A stretch of DNA of 64,000 nucleotides from contig JAJEKV010000002.1 of assembly GCA_021234155.1 (NCBI GenBank), forward strand, positions 11,150,725 to 11,214,724. Direction: 5' to 3'. Shown piece after piece: positions 1 through 10,722 of the stretch. Source of the DNA: Isoetes taiwanensis. Its lineage: Eukaryota > Streptophyta > Lycopodiopsida > Isoetales > Isoetaceae. Position 1 is the first letter of the stretch. The number at the start of each line of letters is the position of its first letter. Below the pieces are notes generated by a model. The model had not been told where the DNA came from and searched no databases. It saw only the letters and a program-made list of their open reading frames with translations. Both the position numbers and the translations under genes were made by a program.

Positions 1-830
1 CATCCAAACTTGCGAAGGAAAGTAGCATCTAGATGCGACTTAAGGGCCTTGTGATCTTTCTTTTGTCGCCCCATATATACGTTTGCTTTATACACCCTGG
101 CGTGAGAACCATTGAGCTTGCTTGTCCTTCCGGTGAGCTTTGGTTGAGGGACCCATCGCCCGGACCAAAGCTGGGATGAGCTGGCGTGTATCACCCATAG
201 CGTGTATCTTACGAGTAAATGATATGGCGTTCCAATGCGGCCCGTTGAAGGTGTAGAAACGTCTCACGAGTAGGATGCGGTATGGAACTATGGACTTTGC
301 AAGGGCTCGTGCGAAGGCTTTTACGCACTGCTTCGAGGGCGTCATTCAGTGTTGAGGATATCCGCGGGACCCCACGCTTACGCCCCATGCTACAAAAGGA
401 CGGCTGCGACCAAGGCCCAAAACAAGTGTGGCCCGGTGGCCCCGGGCATACCAACTCTGCCTTGTGGTACGTTGATTGCATGGCGCTATAGTGTTTTCCA
501 ACCTTTGGTGACGCGGCGATGGCTATGGTGTTGGTAGAACGTTGCGATCCCCAAGTACTTGTAGGTCGGGAGCCACCTCCACTTCTTGTCCACGGTAAGT
601 GAATGAGAAGCCTTGGTGACGGGATGATAAAACTAGCGGCCTCTGGGTTTTGGCCAAGTTAACTTCGCGTACCCGGTGAATGCGACAAAGGGTGTCGAGA
701 AACATCCGGTGGCGTTGCATGTCCTGCGGGTATAGGCCAGGAGGTTAACATGGTCGTATGAGTTGCAGTTGTGTGATGCATGTGAGATGGTAGCACCTCC
801 ATGCTCAAAACCAATCTTCAGTGGTCAATG
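1..830 (-). pseudogene. Decayed LINE fragment (reverse transcriptase thumb and C-terminal part)
   Basis: This is a fragment of a non-LTR retrotransposon polyprotein on the minus strand, running off the left edge. It aligns by eye along its length with 49,380-49,871 joined to 53,630-54,000, where the same protein is better preserved (for example the stretch around APLERHIIY). Many short indels and stops break the frame. The match ends near position 830. Because this copy is contiguous across about 477-483, it shows what the other copy looked like before its 3.75-kb insertion. It is an old dead copy. Confidence 0.75.
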
Positions 831-1885
831 TGCTAAGATGTGAAAGTCTTGGTGAGCCCTAACGACCTTATGGCATGACCCCAGGTGGAGGATTTACATA
901 AAATTGGAGTGTATATTAAAGATAAACTAATGCAAATGCCTGTATTGCTTCCATTTTGAAAGCTAGAAAGTTGAACATGAGCTTTACTTGCTTTTCTACC
1001 TCAAATTTTGTAGATGCATCAGAGTATGATTTACATTTTCTTAAATCTGGCAATGGAAGAACTGACGTACAATAACATAGTGTAAGGGTTATAGTACAGA
1101 CCCGTAAAACTTCATCGGCAATCTTAGATGGATTATTTTGATAATATTACTTTGGCGTATTGATGATTCTCTCTGAATGATTGTCGTTATGCAAACCCAG
1201 GCTATAATAGTCAGCGGCCAACAACCGCGAATAAAATATCACTTTGGTCGACAAATAGCTTCCAATATGAGCTGTTTTATCTCGATATTTGCATTAACTT
1301 TCTATCCTCCTTGTCTACTACTTCAGTACGACTTTCCTCTGCTCTAGATTCCATGATAATTATGTTATAATGGCTATAACTAGTATATGGTGCCTCTAAT
1401 ATGAGCTATAGAGAGCTCTAAAAACTGTAAACTCATTCTAGGCATGGAAGGAAATATGGTGAAAGTATTGCTAAAAGTTTTGAAAAATGACAAAGGAAAA
1501 CAAGGCATTCTACTTATCTTATTGAGAAATATTTGTCCTAATTTTTACCGGCGAGACAAAGTGGAGGTTGTGGCAATGGCGGCCCTTCATCACAGAATTA
1601 TATATTACAAGCATCACGGCAAAAGAGCTTGTGAATCACACGTGGATTAGCGGCTTGCATCATATCATTGATGGAAAATAGTGATCCGATATTTGAAAAA
1701 GAATCTGAAAAAATTACTTTTAAGTATGAGAATAATGAGGCTAATAAATTATTCTTCATCCAGTTCTGTGCCAAGCAAAGGCGCTGTTAGACATAGTACC
1801 AGACATGAAAAATTTCATCACATATGCTGGCATGATAGTTACGCAATATTCATGGAAGATCTCATTGGATCTGCACTCCAATACG
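831..1885. other. No recognisable gene
   Basis: AT-rich sequence with only short open frames (the longest about 68 codons near 1,444-1,650). I see no conserved domain, splice pattern or element boundary. It may be old transposon debris. Confidence 0.4.
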
Positions 1886-1943
1886 TACACTTTGAGAAAA
1901 TAGGGCAATATGCTGACACTTTGAGAAAATAGGGCAATATGCT
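1886..1943. repeat. Tandem duplication, two 28-29 bp units
   Basis: The phrase ACACTTTGAGAAAATAGGGC plus the following bases AATATGCT occurs twice head to tail. The two units are almost identical, so the duplication is recent compared with the surrounding sequence. No function is evident. Confidence 0.85.
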
Positions 1944-2094
1944 AATGCTGCTGCTCATAGACAATTCATAACAATTTATCTTTTAGAATCAGCATATTAA
2001 GCAATAGATATGACGTTCCAGCCATATCCAAATTCTTCCTTCTGATCTCTTGAAACTAATCTTTTGCATCAAGATAATGCGCTTTATTGCGGAT

Positions 2095-2343
2095 ATGAAG
2101 GAAATCCACAAAGGCGAAGCATGGCGGTTTCATCTGAAGAATACATGATGCGTCATGCCCGAAGATAGAGACTTGGGACCACACCCTTAGAGCATAACGC
2201 AGAGAAATCAAAGGAAGAAGCTCAAGTGGATGATCAAGCGTGGCTTGTGTGCCTCTTCATATATTGATTGAAGTTCTAATGGTCTTTTATTTCATATATA
2301 ACGCGTTGTTGCAGATCATGAACTTACGTCACATATTCCAACA
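2095..2343 (-). repeat. LTR-like direct repeat, copy 1 (candidate 3' LTR start)
   Basis: About 240 bp resemble 4,808-5,040 in the same orientation, sharing blocks such as GAAATCCACAAAGGCGAAGC and GAAGCTCAAGTGGATGATCA. Read on the minus strand both copies start TGTTGGAA. In this copy the start is preceded by a purine run (GAGTGGGGG), as a polypurine tract precedes a 3' LTR. The rest of the LTR cannot be matched, so this is a candidate only. Confidence 0.5.
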
Positions 2344-4807
2344 CCCCCACTCAAAGAGATCTTAGAAATACAATGAAAGGGTTCTCTTTGAATAGAAACG
2401 GCAGCTTACTTGACACCCCCCTCAAATTGATTCAATGCACTTGCCTACTACCAATAACACATATCGAGAAAGCGGATGAAACAAGGAGTGTGCCCAGGCT
2501 TTTTTAAAACAACGGCAAGACACCTCACAAATACATCGAGAACAAGAGATTCCTCGATCCACACAGCGGCGGGAACAACAACAAAGGGAGAAGTCCAACC
2601 TTGGCACAAGTGAGGCCATCACCATCGTAGTAATAAGTTCTTGGCAGCACTTAAGCGTCACAATCAAGATGCCACCGGTGGAAAGGCATGAAGGGATTTT
2701 TGCATCAAGATCACCTCTGCATTGCCATTAATGGCGTATACCCTGAGTGCATGTTCCTCGGACCGGTGACTTGCAAACTCGAGAGAGGTCTTCCAAGCTT
2801 GCTTATCTTGGCAAAACACTCAGCGAAAATAAAAGTGTCACCCGGACTCATACTTTGAAAATTGTTTATCAAAACTTTCATCTTGAATCTTCGGGCTTTT
2901 GTCTGGCAGAAGATTCATAACCATAAGGTGTCATCAAACTTAGATTTTGGCGTTGACCGCCCAATACAAGAGTCGGCTTGACACAAACAAAGGAAACGGC
3001 TTCCATCAATCTACCATTCTTAGCGCCTCACAAATCAAAGATGTCACCCGGACTCATATATCTTGCGGCATGGACATTTTAGCATATCAATGCCCAAACT
3101 TATCGCGGATTGACACAAAACCCAACTGAGATTGAGGACAATTTCGAAAGATATCAAAGGCTGATTGATTTTTGTATAACTTCTTTGAGAATTCAAAGGG
3201 TAGTCAAAGAGTTGTTGAATCTGTTGCATATTTATACTTTTAACACTTTATACATATTATATGTATAGACATTGTTTGCTCTTAACAACAGCAATGCGAG
3301 ATTGCTTAAGCTTCCATCCACTTCATCTTGTCTTCTTGAAAGGAAACCAGGGCTACCAAAAGAAATCATAAAAATGTTCAGCGAAGATCAGACTAGGCTA
3401 TGAGACATGGTCGATAAAACAACGCAGAGAAGGATAATAACCTTGGAAAAAAAAACTGAGAGAACTTTAAGAGGGTTAAAGTGGAGATAAGAAGATCAAA
3501 GGTTAAAGGGCGATAAAAAGATAGGCAAGGAAAAGATGAAACATAGAATAAAGTTGAGCGATAAGGTATAGTGTTGTCATAAATGGCCGAGGGAAACAAA
3601 TGTGTGCAGAAAATATGCGAGATAACAAATGGCAGCGAGAATGGATTCTTCATCTGGATTAACAAGAAGCGGATCGTGGATAATAGACCACGTTGTTGTT
3701 CGCGAGAAGAATAATAGGATGGTCGAAATCGGCGCAATAGAAGACAATAAAGAAATATGAAGACAGAACAAGACCGAGAATATGGAAGAGAATGGGCATA
3801 TGCTTGGGAAGACGAATTAAGTTGGTATATGAAGTTAATCAAGACAGGGCGTTGATAAGGTCTTACAAGCAAAATTTTACGCAAAATAGCAAATAGCAAA
3901 GAAGGAGACATTCAAAGCGAGGAAGCGACGCAGATCAATGATAACATGTTCACAAAATAAGGTATAAAGGGCAGTAATGAGATAAGCGTGTTTCAGGATC
4001 TTAATGAGTTACAAACTAAAGTCTGGTATGGGTAGCCAATGATTAACAACTCCCTCTAGGATTCAAGAAGACTCCACATGAGCATTGCCTGATCCAGAAT
4101 TGGTGCAGCCAGAGCATTGAAATCAACGAGCGAGTGGGCCACAAGACCAAGGCTCTTGCACCATACCAAGGCCGGACAAAGGCTCAAATGCCAAGGATAC
4201 CATTTGTTGCTCTAGATGATCTCCAACAAGCGGATCCCGAAAAAAGGCTGTTTTGATAACATATCTGGCGAAACATAAAGCGTAGTCATGGGTTTGAATA
4301 TCAAGAACCATTACATTTAGTGACCCGGTAACTGCTTCCCATCCATAAAGGCACATATGAGAACTCTCAAGACAACAATCAGCAGTCTGAATCAACATAG
4401 AACTCTCTCTCCCTCTTATTTTTTATTTTTTTTTTTTTTATAATGCAGATGATAGTGGGCCAGAGGTAGAAAGGTCTGATGATGTTGGAAACTCAGTGTT
4501 CCCATTGGGTGATGTGGACGATAGTGGGAAAAAGACAAAGAGGGAATATAGCAGGGTGTGAGCAATCACTCAAGCTTGAAAGACAATGCGAAGAAATTTT
4601 GCATCTAAGAAAAACTAAGTAGAGTTTTTAGAAATCAGAGGATTCATTAGTCGGATGTGGGCAAACATAAAACTTGAGGTAAGAAAAAAAAAACTCATCG
4701 ACTAAAGAGATTATTAACAACAATAAAATATGGCTATGGTAATTAAAGGCCCGGTCGCGACTTAAGGCGATTTCGGGCGAGTGTGGGCCCCATAACACAA
4801 TTTACGA
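2344..4807 (-). mobile_element. Interior of a candidate minus-strand LTR element, coding capacity lost
   Basis: This lies between the two LTR-like repeats. No open frame with a recognisable gag, protease, integrase or reverse transcriptase motif is visible. The stretch 3,390-3,920 is purine-rich on the plus strand and gives spurious long minus-strand frames. The sequence TGGTATCC (minus) at about 4,196-4,203 follows a CAACA end at 4,205 and could be a degraded primer-binding site, which would put a 5' LTR at 4,205-5,040. A non-autonomous or heavily decayed element is the likeliest reading. Confidence 0.3.
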
Positions 4808-5040
4808 ATATGAAATCCACAAAGGCGAAGCATGGCGCTGAACAATGAAAGAATACATGATGATCATGTCGAATAAGGAGCTTCCGGACCACACCGCTTA
4901 GAGCATAGCCTGAGAGAAACCAAAGGAAGAAGCTCAAGTGGATGATCAAGAAGCGTCGGTTACTCATTATATTGATTTCAACGGTCTGGCTATATATAGC
5001 ATAGTTGTTGCAAATCATGGACACGCCACATCTTCCAACA
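4808..5040 (-). repeat. LTR-like direct repeat, copy 2 (candidate 5' LTR)
   Basis: Partner of 2,095-2,343. Its outer end at 5,040 is CCAACA on the plus strand (TGTTGG on minus), matching the usual LTR terminus. A TATATATAGC box at about 4,991-5,000 lies in the shared block. The LTR may extend down to 4,205. Confidence 0.5.
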
Positions 5041-5322
5041 ACTGCATCGTCCATTGAAAAACATCCCTTGATATAGACTTTGAAATTCAACGACAAATTA
5101 GGCAGATAGAAATGAATCAATCATAATATTAATACATGAAACTTCGTAGGTATATAGCTTCCCAATAATTACAGAAAGTTTCTGATGTATGAATATGCTT
5201 CAAGAAACCGGTTATGATGCGAGAATGATGAAATTTGCTTCCTATTTAAAGCCTTTCAGAAATTTCGAACACATGCAATTAATGACAAGTTATATAGAAA
5301 CTAGATTACATTGTAAACCAGT
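5041..5322. other. No recognisable gene between two LTR elements
   Basis: AT-rich sequence with no conserved reading frame. The upstream end of the copia 5' LTR could lie in its last 30 bases, where it no longer matches the 3' LTR. Confidence 0.4.
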
Positions 5323-5971
5323 GTGTGAGAAATATGAGTTTTCTCAGTTCATCTCATATTTTCTCATATAGAGAAAAGTCTCAGGGAGACATGCACTAGT
5401 GATGAAGATTGGAGTAACATCTACTTGATGTTGTTGTCGAAATTGTTGAATTGGAGTCTTCATCAAGATTAACCTAGGGGTTATGATCTTCATAAACTAA
5501 GCCCTAGGATTTATTACTTGAATATTATCTAATGGATAATATCAAGTAATTACTATAAGAGTTCTTTGTGAACACCTTATTGGATGGGAGGACGAAGTTC
5601 GAATAAGGAAGGTAAGACCCGGTCAAGTTATCTAATGACAGATAGCTTGAAAATGGTGCGGTGGTTGCACAACCGCCGGAACCCTGTAAATAAAAGAACA
5701 TGTACATATTGATTGTTTAGCTAACTGGTGAAGCATTAATCGAGAACTTTTGTATAAGGTAAATATTATCTCCTGCTACAGTGTTTTGGGCGATCCCATT
5801 TGAACAGTAATATGCTATAGTGTTGCTCGATGACATGTCTATGATTCTTGTGTTTTTTTTAAACAAGTAAATATTATATTTCTAGTTTTGATAAGTTCAT
5901 TGTGTCTATAAGAGTGCAAGATTGTATTTCTAAGTGAAGAGACTAGAAAAAGTGATCTTATTATACTAACA
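5323..5971 (+). repeat. Copia 5' LTR
   Basis: Matches 10,212-10,722 in order, for example TGAGAAATAT, TATTTTCTCATATAGA, the GTGCGGTGGTTGCA block and the TTATACTAACA end. Its first roughly 30 bases do not match the other LTR. About 140 bp (roughly 5,763-5,905) are absent from the 3' LTR. Confidence 0.85.
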
Positions 5972-5972
5972 G

Positions 5973-5986
5973 TGGTATACAGAGGA
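5973..5986 (+). other. Copia primer-binding site (initiator Met tRNA type, mutated)
   Basis: TGGTATACAGAGGAGAGC follows the LTR end by one base. It resembles the usual plant TGGTATCAGAGC with an inserted base and a small duplication. Confidence 0.7.
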
Positions 5987-6000
5987 GAGCTTTTAGGTGA

Positions 6001-6883
6001 TGGAGTCATAATATATATGATGCGGGTTCTTGCCCCGAGATGCCATAGAAGTTTTCAAGGGAGATCTTTGGTTTCAAGTATGGAAGGAGAAAGTTAAGCA
6101 TGTGTTACAAGTAGAGGATCTCACGGGATCTTATTGATCTTCGAGGGAAAAAGCGGGCGAAAATTTGGGAAAAGCATTAATGAAGTCAATTGGTGATGCT
6201 TTCGGTGAACACACACTAGTGTGACTTTGTTAGAGAATATCGAGGTTTATGCTAGAATCAAAAGAAGCCCGAAGTTATCATGAGCAAAGGTAAGTTCCAA
6301 CGTGTGCTTAAGTTGATGGGAATGACTCCTAAGCAAATGTGGAATTGCTATGTTGGAGAATTATGAGGAAAAGACATCCTCACAAATTGATGTGTTGGAG
6401 GAGAATGAGTTGAGGAGGCTCAAATTTTGTGGAAATAATGATGTGAAATTGAGTTTTCTTCAAAATTTTGATAGCGTTATTGTAGATTTAAGAGGGCTGG
6501 TGTGCGTATACTTTCGGCAACAACAAGTTTTATGTCACGAGCTTGTTCAAGCCTTGATAACATTTTTGTCTTGGTGAGGACATTGCAAGAACAAAGATGT
6601 GAGAATCTTGTGAACTAGGAAACGAGAACATGGTACTTGGAAGATAATGATGCTACTCAAGTTCTTTTGTAAAATGTAAGAAAAAGCAGAACAGTGAGGA
6701 GGAAGGATAGGACCATGTTTTAAGCGCAATAAGCCTATGGTCATCTTAAAGTAGATTGCCCAAATCCACAAGAGAGATTAGCGTTATCATTGTGGTGGAA
6801 GGGGACATTTTGCTTCATCTTGCTCAACTCTAAGGACAATACCAATTCAAGGGGACAAAGCCGGGGTCGAGAGAGGATCTGGT
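6001..6883 (+). pseudogene. Copia gag remnant
   Basis: Gag is the nucleocapsid/capsid region that packages element RNA into particles. In three broken frames one can read WKEKVKHVLQVEDL (about 6,084-6,125), a gag-like stretch around FLQNFDSVI (about 6,459-6,485), and a zinc knuckle YHCGGRGHFASSC (about 6,785-6,823) whose first cysteine position is now arginine. Several stops and frameshifts show that no Gag can be made. The knuckle is in frame with the protease segment downstream. Confidence 0.75.
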
Positions 6884-7438
6884 TTGAAGGAGGGCGAGGC
6901 GGGCGGAGCAGGAAGAGGAAGGTATGAAGCTAATGTGGCAGAAGAAGTAAGTTTAGAAGAAACAACCACTGACGAAAATGATGAGGTAAGTAAGTCTAAA
7001 GTTTTGCTGGTTTCTAACAATAGACTTGATGATGATGACCTAATCATTATAGATAGTGGAGCTGAAAGATCCATAACTCACTCTGCAAAATCTCTGAAGG
7101 ACTATAGTGGAAACAAAGGAGGACATATTCAAGTAGGGAATGGGGACTTGCAGAAAATAGAAGATGTAGGAGTGCTCGAGTTATTTGATTTAGAAGGAAG
7201 AGTTGTTGATCTAAAAAATGTGCTTTGTGTTCCTACTCTAGTTAGGAATCTGATCTCAGTGTGCCAGCTAGTGGACATGGGATTCAGGGTTGTTTTTGAG
7301 CAAATGCAACGTAACATCTATGAAGGAAATAAATTAAGGTTTGTTGGAAAACGTGTTGGTAATCTCTTTGGATTAAACCATAAAATGTATGGGAAGTGTA
7401 AATCTGTCTACAGTTGCAAACATCACTACTTGGCATGA
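6884..7438 (+). pseudogene. Copia protease segment and start of the integrase region
   Basis: This open frame carries the aspartic protease that cleaves the Gag-Pol polyprotein. The catalytic motif DSGAERSITH lies near residues 57-66, followed by the usual hydrophobic copia stretch (VLCVPTLVRNLISVCQL). The frame ends just before the integrase zinc domain, which continues in the next frame from 7,389, so at least one frameshift has occurred in the overlap. The true upstream frame runs back into gag, so the methionine at 6,884 is not a real start. Confidence 0.85.
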
Positions 7439-9308
7439 AAGATTGGGACATGCTAACATTAAGTATATTGAAAAAATGATCTCATTAGGATGGATCAAAT
7501 CTGAAAACAGAAAATTGGAAAACCATATATGCAAAGGTTGCATGCTGGGAAAATATTGTAGACTCCCTTTCTCGAGAGCAAAGAAAAAAACAAAAGCTCC
7601 TCTTGAATTGGTTCCTACTGATCTCTGTGGACCTTTGAGTGTTACAGGAATCACTGGCAAAAGGTACTTTATAACATTCATTGACGATTTTAGCAAGAGA
7701 ACCCAGGTTTATTGTCTAAGGAGCAAAGATCTAGCATTCGAAGCTTTCAAAGTTTATGCTGCTGATGTAGAACGCTCCACTGTCAGAAAAATCAAGTGTG
7801 TGCGATCAGACAGGGGAGGTGAGTACATGTCAGGCAAGTTTGTTAGATATTGCATTGAAAGAGGCATTAAAAGGCAATATATATGTAGCTATACACCTCA
7901 ACAAAACGGAGTAGCCGAGAGAAAAAATAAGACTATTTTGAATGCTATTAGGTCAATGCCTAAGCATAGTGGATTGCCAAATTTTCTGTGGAAAGAAGCC
8001 GTGAAGGCTGCTGTACTTATTCAAAATGCTTTGCCATCTGTAAGTATAAATGGGAACAGTTCAGATATGTTGTGGTCAGGGAGAATTCCAAATTTTGAGA
8101 AATTTAAGACTTATGGATGTTTAACTTATACTCATGTACCAGAAGAGTTGAGATCTAAATTGGATGACAGGTCTACAGTCACCTACTTGGTTGGGTATGA
8201 TGAAAACTCCAAAGGGTATAGGGTGTATAATCCAGTCAACCGAAAAATCATTACAAGCATAGATGTAACTTTTGTGGAACATGAGTTGTACAGGCATGTA
8301 CTAAATGGAAGGGAATCACAAACAATTAACAACACTCCAAAGGAGGTTAATTATGATGAGAATGATCAGGTTGATTATGACACAGATGGAAGTGAATCAA
8401 ATGTTGAGAACACTGAGGCTGCCAGATTAGAAGATAGTGAGGAAGATCAAAATGAGGATGAGCCATCTGTTGCAAGAGCAGAAAATAACATAAGAAAACG
8501 AAGAATTGAGGTAGAAATTCTTATAGATGAAGGAAGAATAGATCCTCACAAATATGGAAGACAAGCCAATGGCAAGAGTGTTAGATTACAAATGCAAAAG
8601 GAAAATGCAGAACAAGTAATGATAGTACTGGAAACGGGCGTCCCTGAAACTTTCAGTGAAGCAACACAGTGTTTGGATGCAAATAAATGGAAATCAGCCA
8701 TGGATGATGAAATTAAATCTTTTCAAAGGACTGAGACATATCAGCTCGTAGACAGGCCAAAAGACAAAAATGTAGTAGGAAATAAATGGGTTTACAAGCT
8801 GAAAGTTGGTGCAGATGGCAGTCCCAAACATAAAGCACGTCTTGTTGCTCAAGGGTTTACCCAAAGGAAAGGAGTTGACTATGATGAAACCTACTCACCA
8901 GTTGTTAAGTTGGGAAGTGTCAGGATGATTATTGCTATGGCAAATGCACTGGATTATGAGCTGCACCATATGGATGTAAATACTGCCTTCCTTAATGCAG
9001 AGTTGAATGAGGAGATATATATGGCACAAGCACCAGGATATGAAGAAGGTAGAAACAAGGTATGGAAATTGAAAAGAGCTGTCTATGGTCTTAAGCAGTC
9101 CCCCAGGGAGTGGTATAAGTGTATTGACACATATTTGAAGGTACAAGGTTTCAGAAAACTAAACAATGATGGAAATGTATACATTTTTGAAGATGGAGAC
9201 AATCATTGCATCATAGCTCTCTATGTTGATGATTGTGTGATGGCAGGCAAAAATTTGACTATTCTAAACCATTGTAAGGAGATTTTGAAAAGAAGATTCA
9301 TGATGTGA
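7389..9308 (+). pseudogene. Copia pol: integrase and reverse transcriptase
   Basis: A 639-codon open stretch. It begins with the GAG-pre-integrase zinc region (WHERLGH, then CKGCMLGK). The integrase core follows with its catalytic triad: D in TDLCGPL, D in RSDRGGEY and E in NGVAERKN. An acidic linker precedes the reverse transcriptase, with motifs KHKARLVAQGFTQ, the YSPVVK stretch, HHMDVNTAFLN and the active site YVDD at about residues 616-619. The frame ends at TGA (9,306), where the sequence resumes as FRELRKFLGIEV, so this stop is inside the RT region. Integrase and RT each look nearly intact, but the polyprotein as a whole is dead. Confidence 0.93.
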
Positions 9309-10157
9309 TTTAGGGAACTTAGAAAATTTCTTGGAATTGAGGTGATACGTGATAGGACAAATAAGAAGATCAGTCTTCCTTGGAACAAATATATTGAGGC
9401 AGTCTTGGCCAAGTTCAATATGGAAGAATGCAATGAAGTGAAAGCTCCCACATTGTCTGGATGTAAAGTTTCGAAAGGAATGGTGCCCAAAAACTGAAAA
9501 AGAAGCAAGAGAAATGGAAGACATTCCTTACAGATCATTAATTGGAAGCTTGTTATATATAGCAAACAATACCAGACCGGATATAGCTTTCATAGTTAAT
9601 GTTACAGTAGATACAATCATAATCAGGCGGGGCGTCATTGGTTGGCGGCAAAAGAAAATATTAAGATATTTGAAGGGGACAAAAATGGTTGGAATTGAAT
9701 ACAACAAGCGATAACTTAAACTTAGTTGCTTCTTGTGATCTGGTGGTGTGGTGACCCTGATGAAAGAAGATCGACATCAGGTTATTTATTGATGCTAGGT
9801 GGTGGCCCAATAAGTTGGAGAAGCAAAAAACAGTCCTCCATAGCACTCTCAACTGCAGAATCTGAATATGCATCATCAACCTTAGCTGCTAAGGAGATAA
9901 TATGGACTAGAAGATTTTTGGAAGAATTAGGCCTCAAACAAGCGAGAAAGTACTATTCTATCTGATTGATAGCCCTTTTGCATAGCGATGTGAAGAATCA
10001 CATTGTGAATGAAAGGACTAAACATATAGAAATGGCGATTGCACTTTATAAGAGACATGGTCGGTAAAATGTGATTCAGTTGGAACACATAAGGACTGAG
10101 AATCAGCTGGCTGATATTTTTACTAAGGTTCTTAAGCATAATGGGTTGGAGAATTAG
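9309..10157 (+). pseudogene. Copia pol C-terminus: end of reverse transcriptase and RNase H
   Basis: After the TGA, the thumb region reads through FLGIEVIRD to about 9,490, then shifts frame. YRSLIGSLLYIANNTRPDIAF (9,529-9,591) and the RNase H signature DERRSTSGYL, then ISWRSKKQSSIALSTAESEY (9,750-9,870) follow. The last part, with TENQLADIFTK, is at 10,098-10,130. At least three breaks separate the pieces. RNase H would remove the RNA strand during reverse transcription. Confidence 0.88.
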
Positions 10158-10162
10158 CAAAG

Positions 10163-10181
10163 CAAGATAAGTTGCGGGGAT
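10163..10181 (+). other. Copia polypurine tract
   Basis: Purine-rich AAGATAAGTTGCGGGGAT directly precedes the 3' LTR start TGTTGA at 10,182. This is the expected place and composition for the plus-strand DNA primer. Confidence 0.6.
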
Positions 10182-10722
10182 TGTTGAAAACTATAAGATG
10201 AAGGGAGAATGTGAGAAATATAGATTATCTAAGTTCATCTTATATTTTCTCATATAGAAAAAAATTCTCGGGGAGATATGCAAGTGATGAAGATTGTAAC
10301 AATGTCTACATGATGTTGTTATCGAGAATTGTTGAATTGGAGTTTTCAACAAAATAAGCCTAGGAACCATGATCTTCATAAACAAGGTCTTAGGTTTTCA
10401 TTGCTTGAATATTATCTAAAGGATAATATCGAAGGATTATTATAAAGGTTTCAATACCTTATTAGTAGGGAGAATGAAGTTCAAATATGGAAGGAAAGCT
10501 TCGGTCAAGTTATCGATGCCGGATAGCTTAGGAAAAATAGTGCGGTGGTTGCATAACCGCGGAACCACTAATAAAATAAAAGATATGCAATTGATTGTAT
10601 TATATCAAAAGTGTGTAGCATTCATCAGGCATTGTTCTATAGAGGTAAAGGTTGTCTATTAAGTGCAAGATAATAATTGATTCAATAAGTGAATTAGAAC
10701 TATTGATCTTATTATACTAACA
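10182..10722 (+). repeat. Copia 3' LTR
   Basis: Starts TGTTG and ends TAACA, an inverted terminal pair typical of LTRs. It matches the 5' LTR except for its first about 30 bases and a gap of about 140 bp. Confidence 0.88.

Larger units (their letters stand above)
5323..10722 (+). mobile_element. Ty1/copia LTR retrotransposon, near full length, inactive
   Basis: The order is LTR, primer-binding site, gag, protease, integrase, reverse transcriptase, RNase H, polypurine tract, LTR. Integrase precedes reverse transcriptase, which defines the copia superfamily. The gag is full of stops, pol is frameshifted near 7,430, has an in-frame TGA at 9,306 and is broken again after 9,490. The LTRs have diverged clearly and differ by an indel of about 140 bp, so the insertion is not young. 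No target duplication can be read because the 5' LTR start is damaged. Confidence 0.92.

Noticed and set aside
3393-3911. 172-codon minus-strand frame and overlapping 64-codon frame
   Set aside because: The plus strand is purine-rich here, so the minus strand gives Leu/Ser/Phe-rich open frames by composition. No domain or start context supports a gene.
7373-7696. 107-codon minus-strand frame
   Set aside because: Antisense shadow of copia integrase, which is strongly supported on the plus strand.
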